64,000 bases of DNA from Arsukibacterium perlucidum DSM 18276 (GTDB lineage Bacteria > Pseudomonadota > Gammaproteobacteria > Enterobacterales > Alteromonadaceae): contig NZ_KB907707.1 in the NCBI RefSeq assembly GCF_000382165.1, positions 92,082 through 156,081 of the forward strand, given 5' to 3'. Every line of letters begins with the position of its first letter. Position 1 is the first letter of the stretch. Positions 58,725-64,000 of the stretch are shown in pieces. The notes under the pieces are model-generated. The model did not search any database. It had not been told where the DNA came from and was given only the letters and a program-made list of their open reading frames with translations. The position numbers and the translations under genes are program-made.

Positions 58725-61325
58725 ATGAACAGCGAATATCGTAAAAAACTGCCCGGCACCAACCTGGAGTATTTTGATACTCAGGCCGCCGTCGATGCCA
58801 TTGAACCCGGCGCTTACGCCAAACTGCCTTATACCTCACGGGTATTTGCCGAAAACCTGGTACGCCGCTGTGACAAGGCAACCCTTACTGATTCATTAAA
58901 ACAATTTATCTACCGCAAGCGCGATCTCGACTTTCCGTGGTACCCGGCGCGGGTGGTCTGCCATGATATTTTAGGCCAGACTGCGTTGGTCGATTTGGCC
59001 GGCCTGCGTGATGCGATAGCTGAACAAGGTGGCGACCCGGCCAAAGTAAACCCGGTGGTGCCAACCCAGTTAATTGTCGATCACTCACTGGCGGTTGAAC
59101 ATGCCGGCTTTGAGGCGGATGCCTTTGATAAGAACCGTGCTATTGAAGACCGGCGCAATGACGATCGCTTCCACTTTATAAACTGGACCAAAAAAGCCTT
59201 TAAGAATGTTGATGTTATCCCACCAGGTAACGGCATTATGCACCAGATTAATTTAGAGCGGATGTCGCCGGTAATTCACTCTCTGGATGGCGTCGCCTTC
59301 CCTGATACCCTGGTAGGTACCGACAGCCACACCCCGCATGTTGACGCCTTAGGGGTGATTGCGATTGGTGTTGGTGGTTTAGAGGCCGAAAGCGTGATGC
59401 TGGGCCGTGCCAGCTGGATGCGCCTGCCCGATATTATTGGGGTAGAGCTGACCGGTAAAGCGCAGCCTGGCATTATGGCCACCGACATTGTGCTGGCGCT
59501 GACCGAGTTTTTACGCAAGCAAAAAGTGGTTTCCAGTTATCTGGAGTTTTACGGTGCAGGTGCCGGCAGCTTAAGTTTGGGGGATCGGGCAACTATATCC
59601 AACATGACGCCGGAATACGGTGCCACCGCAGCGATGTTTTACATTGACCAACAAACGCTTGATTATTTAACCCTGACCGGCCGTGAAGCAAAGCAGGTAC
59701 AGCTGGTTGAAACTTATGCCAAAACCGCAGGGTTGTGGGCAGACAGCTTAACCACAGCAGAATACGAGCGGGTACTGACCTTTGATTTATCCAGTGTTGG
59801 CCGCACCATGGCCGGGCCATCGAACCCGCATGCAAGGCTGGCCACCAGCGATTTAGCGGCGCGCGGTATTGCCGGTAAGTATGTGCTGGAAGAAGGCAAA
59901 ATGCCCGATGGCGCGGTGATCATCGCTGCCATTACCAGCTGCACCAATACCTCTAACCCGCGCAATGTTATTGCCGCTGGCTTGCTGGCCCGTAACGCCA
60001 ATGCCAAAGGTTTAACCCGCAAGCCGTGGGTGAAAACCTCACTTGCGCCTGGCTCAAAAGCTGTGCAGCTGTATCTGGAAGAGGGCAATTTACTATCTGA
60101 GCTGGAGCAGCTGGGCTTTGGGATTGTCGGGTTTGCCTGTACTACCTGTAACGGCATGAGTGGCGCGCTGGACCCGGTGATCCAGCAAGAAGTGATTGAA
60201 CGTGATTTATACGCCACAGCGGTGTTATCGGGTAACCGTAACTTCGATGGTCGTATTCATCCTTATGCCAAGCAGGCATTTTTGGCCTCGCCAGCCTTAG
60301 TAGTGGCCTATGCTATTGCCGGTACTATCCGCTTTGATATTGAAAAAGATATCTTAGGTTATGACGACAAAGGCAATGCCATTACTTTAAAAGATATCTG
60401 GCCGGATGATGCTGAAATTGATGCGGTAGTGGCAAAAAGCGTTAAGCCTGAGCAGTTCCGCCGCGTGTACGAGCCGATGTTTGCGGTTGATGTTGATTAC
60501 GGTGACAAAGTATCGCCATTGTATGACTGGCGGCCACAAAGCACTTATATTCGTCGCCCGCCTTACTGGGCGACAGAGGGAGAGGGCGCCATTGCCGGTG
60601 AGCGCAGCTTAACCGGTATGCGGCCACTGGCGGTGCTGGGTGATAACATTACTACTGATCATTTGTCACCGTCGAATGCCATTATGCTCGACAGTGCGGC
60701 TGGCGAGTACCTGCATAAAATGGGCTTGCCGGAAGAAGATTTTAATTCTTACGCCACCCACCGCGGCGACCATTTAACGGCGCAGCGGGCAACCTTTGCT
60801 AACCCTAAGCTGATCAACGAAATGGCAGTGGTTGATGGCAAAGTGCAGCAGGGCTCATTAACCCGGCTGGAACCGGAAGGTAAAGTGACCCGGATGTGGG
60901 AGGCGATTGAAACCTACATGCAGCGCAAGCAGCCGCTGATTATTATTGCCGGTGCCGATTACGGCCAGGGCTCATCGCGTGACTGGGCAGCCAAAGGTGT
61001 GCGCTTAGCCGGGGTTGAGGCGATTGCCGCTGAGGGCTTTGAGCGTATTCACCGTACCAATTTAATTGGTATGGGGGTATTGCCGCTGGAGTTTAAGCCT
61101 GGCACTACCCGTGAAACGCTTAAGCTGGATGGCACTGAAGTTTATGATGTCACCGGCGAGCGCAAGCCAAGGGCCGAGCTTACTCTGGTTATTCACCGGC
61201 GTGATGGTGAAACCTTGCAGGTGCCGGTAACCTGCCGCCTGGATACGGGTGAAGAGTTGTCGATATATGAAGCAGGCGGTGTATTGCAGCGCTTTGCTCA
61301 GGACTTTTTACAGGGCGCGGTATGA
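58725..61325 (+). CDS. acnD: Fe-S 2-methylcitrate dehydratase AcnD
   Basis: AcnD dehydrates 2-methylcitrate to 2-methylaconitate (trans form) with a [4Fe-4S] cluster. The first cluster Cys is in AITSCTNTSNPRNV near residue 415 and the other two in ACTTCNGMSG near 480. The start at 58725 (MNSEYRKKLPGTNLEYFD) is used; a start 51 bases earlier adds non-family residues. Length 866 aa. Its stop overlaps the prpF start, so the two are coupled, as expected since AcnD needs PrpF. Confidence 0.94.
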   Translation: MNSEYRKKLPGTNLEYFDTQAAVDAIEPGAYAKLPYTSRVFAENLVRRCDKATLTDSLKQFIYRKRDLDFPWYPARVVCHDILGQTALVDLAGLRDAIAEQGGDPAKVNPVVPTQLIVDHSLAVEHAGFEADAFDKNRAIEDRRNDDRFHFINWTKKAFKNVDVIPPGNGIMHQINLERMSPVIHSLDGVAFPDTLVGTDSHTPHVDALGVIAIGVGGLEAESVMLGRASWMRLPDIIGVELTGKAQPGIMATDIVLALTEFLRKQKVVSSYLEFYGAGAGSLSLGDRATISNMTPEYGATAAMFYIDQQTLDYLTLTGREAKQVQLVETYAKTAGLWADSLTTAEYERVLTFDLSSVGRTMAGPSNPHARLATSDLAARGIAGKYVLEEGKMPDGAVIIAAITSCTNTSNPRNVIAAGLLARNANAKGLTRKPWVKTSLAPGSKAVQLYLEEGNLLSELEQLGFGIVGFACTTCNGMSGALDPVIQQEVIERDLYATAVLSGNRNFDGRIHPYAKQAFLASPALVVAYAIAGTIRFDIEKDILGYDDKGNAITLKDIWPDDAEIDAVVAKSVKPEQFRRVYEPMFAVDVDYGDKVSPLYDWRPQSTYIRRPPYWATEGEGAIAGERSLTGMRPLAVLGDNITTDHLSPSNAIMLDSAAGEYLHKMGLPEEDFNSYATHRGDHLTAQRATFANPKLINEMAVVDGKVQQGSLTRLEPEGKVTRMWEAIETYMQRKQPLIIIAGADYGQGSSRDWAAKGVRLAGVEAIAAEGFERIHRTNLIGMGVLPLEFKPGTTRETLKLDGTEVYDVTGERKPRAELTLVIHRRDGETLQVPVTCRLDTGEELSIYEAGGVLQRFAQDFLQGAV

Positions 61326-62512
61326 TGACAGCTCCACAGATAAAAATCCCCGCTACCTATATGCGTGGCGGCACCAGCAAAGGGGTGTTTTTTAAACTTG
61401 ACGACTTACCAGCCAACGCTCAGGTACCTGGCCAGGCGCGTGACAACCTGCTGCTGCGGGTAATCGGCAGCCCCGACCCATACGGTAAACATACCGACGG
61501 TATGGGCGGCGCAACGTCGAGCACCAGCAAAACCGTTATTTTAAGCAAAAGCAGTAAGGCCGATCACGATGTCGACTACCTGTTTGGCCAGGTTGCCATC
61601 GATAAACCTTTTATCGACTGGAGCGGTAACTGTGGCAACTTAACCGCTGCCGTTGGCTCCTTTGCCATCAGCAACGGCCTGGTAGCAAAGGATCGTATCC
61701 CACAAAACGGCATATGCACGGTGCGGATTTGGCAGGCGAATATCAGCAAAACCATTATTGCCCATGTACCGGTAACGAACGGCGAAGTGCAGGAAACTGG
61801 CGACTTTGAATTAGATGGGGTTACCTTTCCGGCCGCCGAAGTGGCAATAGAGTTTCTAAACCCGGCCGCCGATGCTGGCGAGGGTGGTGGCGCGATGTTC
61901 CCGACCGGCAATGTGGTAGACGATTTAGAAGTGCCGGGTATTGGTACTTTTAAAGCTACCCTGATTAACGCCGGTATTCCGACCATTTTCGTTAACGCGG
62001 CCGATATCGGTTACACCGGCACCGAACTGCAGGACGCCATTAACAGCGACGCTGCTGCGCTGGCGCGCTTTGAAACCATTCGGGCTTACGGTGCAGTAAA
62101 AATGGGCCTGATCAGCGATATCAGCGAGGCTGCAGCGCGGGCGCATACGCCCAAAGTAGCCTTTGTCGCACCAGCACAAAGCTATGTTTCATCCAGCGCC
62201 AAGCCGGTGAATGCCAGCGAGATTGACTTGTTAGTGCGGGCTTTATCGATGGGTAAACTGCACCATGCCATGATGGGTACCGCTGCGGTTGCTATTGGTA
62301 CCGCGGCGGCAATACCCGGCACCCTGGTAAACCTGGCAGCAGGTGGCACAGCGCGGGAAGCCGTGCGCTTTGGCCACCCATCAGGCACCTTGCGGGTTGG
62401 TGCTGCCGCTGAGCAAGTTGACGGCCAGTGGACGGTGACCAAAGCCATAATGAGCCGCAGCGCCCGGGTCCTTATGGAAGGTTTTGTCCGCGTGCCGGGT
62501 GATTGTTTCTGA
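61322..62512 (+). CDS. prpF: 2-methylaconitate cis-trans isomerase
   Basis: PrpF converts the AcnD product to the cis isomer that can be hydrated to 2-methylisocitrate. PATYMRGGTSKGVFF (residues 9-23) and DPYGKHTDGMGGATSSTSK near 52 are diagnostic, and the catalytic Cys lies in SGNCGNLTAAVG near 107. Length 396 aa. A clear terminator follows. Confidence 0.94.
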   Translation: MMTAPQIKIPATYMRGGTSKGVFFKLDDLPANAQVPGQARDNLLLRVIGSPDPYGKHTDGMGGATSSTSKTVILSKSSKADHDVDYLFGQVAIDKPFIDWSGNCGNLTAAVGSFAISNGLVAKDRIPQNGICTVRIWQANISKTIIAHVPVTNGEVQETGDFELDGVTFPAAEVAIEFLNPAADAGEGGGAMFPTGNVVDDLEVPGIGTFKATLINAGIPTIFVNAADIGYTGTELQDAINSDAAALARFETIRAYGAVKMGLISDISEAAARAHTPKVAFVAPAQSYVSSSAKPVNASEIDLLVRALSMGKLHHAMMGTAAVAIGTAAAIPGTLVNLAAGGTAREAVRFGHPSGTLRVGAAAEQVDGQWTVTKAIMSRSARVLMEGFVRVPGDCF

Positions 62513-62540
62513 AAATATTGTGGGAAATGCTTAAATTGTT

Positions 62541-62566
62541 AGGGCGCTTTCGCGCCCTATTTTTTT
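62541..62566 (+). terminator. prp operon terminator
   Basis: AGGGCGC (62541-62547) pairs with GCGCCCT (62552-62558) over a TTTC loop, followed by a run of Ts. Confidence 0.92.
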
Positions 62567-62579
62567 AGATACTTTAACC

Positions 62580-62846
62580 TTAGCTATTTGCCAGCAATTC
62601 AGTATGCTGCTGGTTACGTTGGCAATGGCGGTAAACAAACTCAGGCGCCAGATCAACCCCAGCGCGCCACTCTACGGTGTCAAAGGACACAAATACCTGA
62701 TTAAACGCTGAAGGCTCATGTAAGCGTTTAAATACGCCAAAGTCCAGATAGGGTTTCATATCCAGAATGCCATGTTCACCATTAGCAAATTCGATTGCTA
62801 ATTGATAATTTTCCAATGCGGTTACCCGTGTTACTGCCGGAAACAT
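62580..62846 (-). CDS. DUF2442-family protein
   Basis: An 88-residue protein. PAVTRVTALENYQLAIEFANGEHGILDMKPYLDFGVFKRL (about residues 3-43) and VEWRAGVDLAPEFVY fit the DUF2442 fold, thought to be a partner of DUF4160 in toxin-antitoxin-like pairs. It follows the DUF4160 gene by 11 bases in one minus-strand unit. Function not established. Confidence 0.8.
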   Translation of the reverse strand: MFPAVTRVTALENYQLAIEFANGEHGILDMKPYLDFGVFKRLHEPSAFNQVFVSFDTVEWRAGVDLAPEFVYRHCQRNQQHTELLANS

Positions 62847-62857
62847 GATTCAACCTC

Positions 62858-63085
62858 TTATTGCAATGGCTTTATTTTAAACGGTTCTTCGCCATTCATC
62901 ACTAATAGCCAGTCCGCCATCAATTCTTCCTGGTGCAGTTCCGCCCAAGCCAATACCAGTTTAGTTTGCTTAGCAGGAGGTTTACCCTGCAAAACCTCGC
63001 ATTCTAAAATGTCTACCGTTGCCCTATACTCACCATAATAAACATGAAAATGCGGTGGTGGATGTTCTTTAGGGGCAGGTAGCAC
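62858..63085 (-). pseudogene. DUF4160 protein, 5' end lost
   Basis: Residues after a GTG at 63085 read APKEHPPPHFHVYYGEYRATV then LVLAWAELHQEELMADW, which is the DUF4160 fold minus about 15 N-terminal residues (the beta-hairpin before PPHFH). An in-frame stop lies upstream, so the full start is gone. At the same spot a plus-strand gene fragment begins, so a recombination joint lies near 63078-63095. It may still be translated from the GTG. Confidence 0.6.
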
Positions 63086-63090
63086 CTTTT

Positions 63091-63321
63091 GAGGACCATA
63101 TTAAAGGTTGGGTTGGAAGACCGATCTCTGAATGTATTAAAGTAAGCGAAATTGGAAATGTAGATAGAAGTAACTACCCGGGGAATAAGCAGGTTTCAAT
63201 ATTGGAAAACGGCTATAAAAAATACGTGTTCCCGTACAGGTTTTGCCCCGTCTATTTTATAGTTAATTCAAAAGGTATAATTAAAGACATTAAAACGGAT
63301 AACAATAAAAAATGCTATTAA
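63091..63321 (+). pseudogene. 5'-truncated gene fragment, likely cassette gene
   Basis: An open frame runs from about 63073 to a stop at 63319-63321. It encodes FEDHIKGWVGRPISECIKVS and continues to a Tyr/Lys-rich end (VYFIVNSKGIIKDIKTDNNKKCY). AT-rich codon use differs from the core genes. There is no start codon before the family-like part, and the other side of the joint belongs to the DUF4160 gene. No family was recognised. Confidence 0.5.
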
Positions 63322-63339
63322 TGTTAGGAGTAAGCCACC

Positions 63340-63426
63340 TTATAACAAGCCGTTTAACGCATGTGCCAGCAAACAGCGCTGTCACGGACTCGCAAACTAC
63401 GCTCGCCCGTTAACGGTGAGTTATGG
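63340..63426 (+). repeat. attC-like integron recombination site
   Basis: Outer boxes TTATAAC (63340-63346) and GTTATGG (63420-63426) fit the RYYYAAC/GTTRRRY pattern. Inner boxes CCGTTTAACG (63350-63359) and CCGTTAACGG (63407-63416) pair except for one extra T on the left, matching the unpaired base known to orient attC. Spacers between boxes are 3 bases. Total 87 bases, in the normal range, and the middle is weakly self-complementary. It lies just after the stop of the cassette-like fragment. Confidence 0.65.
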
Positions 63427-63720
63427 GTTTATAAACTTCGACTCGGCATCCATGCTCTTATGAAGGACACGAACTATAAAAATACAATCGGGTCTGTTTT
63501 CATAAAAAATTGTGTGGCTTTCATGGCGGTGTTTTCTCAGCCCCGAGACAATGTAGTCACACCGGGTTCCGCCATGAGGATTTTTAGCCAAAAAATGAAA
63601 TGCTGTATCCAAACCTTTAAGATAAGTTTTACGCTGTTCTGCACCCCATGTATTCTGTGTGTATGCTGCTATATTTTTCAAGTCAGCACGGGCAGCCCTG
63701 GAAACGAGAGTATAAAAAAA
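63421..63720 (-). pseudogene. RelE/ParE-family toxin gene cut by an insertion sequence
   Basis: The frame reads YTLVSRAARADLKNIAAYT, then NTWGAEQRKTYLKGLDTAF and GLRKHRHESHTIFYENRPD, ending DAESKFINP. This is the ParE toxin fold. The usual start would be a few residues before YTLVS, but in-frame codons upstream run into insertion-sequence DNA with no sensible start; TTG at 63681 would remove the first strand. No antitoxin is visible. The stop codon overlaps the end of the attC-like site. Confidence 0.65.
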
Positions 63721-63721
63721 T

Positions 63722-64000
63722 CTGTGTAAGTGGCATTCTACCCATGTATTTGAAAGGAATAAAGAATGCCAGTATCAGACCAGCTTATCGATCAGTTATT
63801 AGCTGATTACAGATCCCCTGAAGACCTGCTTGGTGAGCAAGGTATCCTTAAGCAGTTAACTAAAAAGCTTGCTGAGCGTGCCCTTGAAGCTGAGATGGAG
63901 CAACATCTTGGTTATGCCAAACATGATGCTATCGGTAAAAATACCGGTAACTCTCGCAATGGTAAAAGTCGTAAATCTGTACGCAGTATTCATGGCGATA
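63722..64000 (+). mobile_element. IS256-family insertion sequence, left end (partial)
   Basis: The transposase start is at 63766 and the end of the window cuts the element. The probable left terminal region begins near 63722 (TCTGTGTAAGTGGCATTCTA), where the parE-like frame breaks off. The right end and target duplication are not in view, so the exact border is uncertain. Confidence 0.7.
63766..64000 (+). CDS. IS256-family (mutator) transposase, 3' partial
   Basis: The first 78 residues are in view. MPVSDQLIDQLLADY is followed by ILKQLTKKLAERALEAEMEQHLGY and NSRNGKSRKSV, the standard N-terminal helices and Arg/Lys-rich part of mutator-type transposases. AAAGGAA precedes the start. The DDE catalytic domain lies beyond the window. 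Confidence 0.9.
   Translation, partial: MPVSDQLIDQLLADYRSPEDLLGEQGILKQLTKKLAERALEAEMEQHLGYAKHDAIGKNTGNSRNGKSRKSVRSIHGD

Noticed and set aside
63361..63729. 122-codon plus-strand open frame across the attC-like site
   Set aside because: It runs through the recombination site and antisense to a recognisable ParE toxin frame; composition is not protein-like.
1..64000. CRISPR arrays, rRNA or tRNA genes, prophage
   Set aside because: No regularly spaced repeats, no cloverleaf-like or rRNA-like stretches and no phage structural genes were seen.

Overview
This window looks like a chromosomal segment of a gammaproteobacterium. Gene content and protein style (KdsB, two-subunit acetate symporter with a CrbS-like sensor, arginine-type EF-P with EarP, PrpB/C/AcnD/PrpF) fit the Rheinheimera/Alishewanella/Arsukibacterium neighbourhood. 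That placement is inference from gene order and protein resemblance, not from any search. Most of the window is core metabolism with few gaps. I did not find a large undescribed multi-gene system. The unusual material is in small regulatory and accessory spots.

Layout. 1-3.9 kb: end of kdsB, a pseudouridine synthase, tcdA, and the convergent csdE/csdA sulfur-transfer pair. 4.0-15.4 kb: a nearly complete oxidative TCA block, with gltA divergent from sdhCDAB, then sucABCD, punctuated by hairpins and an internal sucC promoter. 15.4-16.9 kb: an AT-rich accessory gap with a frameshifted small secreted-protein gene, a long inverted repeat and an orphan secreted protein. 17-25.2 kb: glnS, small membrane genes, a LysE-type exporter, the earP-efp pair, a YehS-like protein and two bacterial PH-domain membrane proteins. 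25.2-38.3 kb: an acetate-use region with a DnaQ-like exonuclease, a cNMP/CBS/DUF294 protein, ActP with its small subunit, a symporter-fused hybrid sensor kinase (CrbS-like), a LuxR-type regulator (CrbR-like), acs and a DcaP-like porin. 38.4-55.2 kb: rne, rluC, a HAD hydrolase and yceF, then yceD-rpmF-plsX-fabHDG-acpP-fabF-pabC-mltG-tmk-holB-pilZ-tatD, the order also seen in Pseudomonas. 55.2-62.5 kb: a candidate small RNA on the minus strand and the 2-methylcitrate operon (prpR, prpB, prpC, acnD, prpF). 62.5-64 kb: an accessory scar with a DUF2442/DUF4160 pair, a 5'-truncated gene, an attC-like integron recombination site, a parE-like toxin gene cut by an insertion sequence, and the start of an IS256-family transposase that runs off the window.

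How it fits together. Acetate (ActP, Acs) and propionate (Prp operon) feed carbon into the TCA block encoded at 4-15 kb. The CrbS/CrbR-like pair beside acs is the expected sensor and switch for acetate uptake. The rpmF-fab block couples ribosome, fatty acid, folate, cell-wall and replication functions and begins at a near-consensus promoter so close to the yceD start codon that its mRNA may be leaderless.
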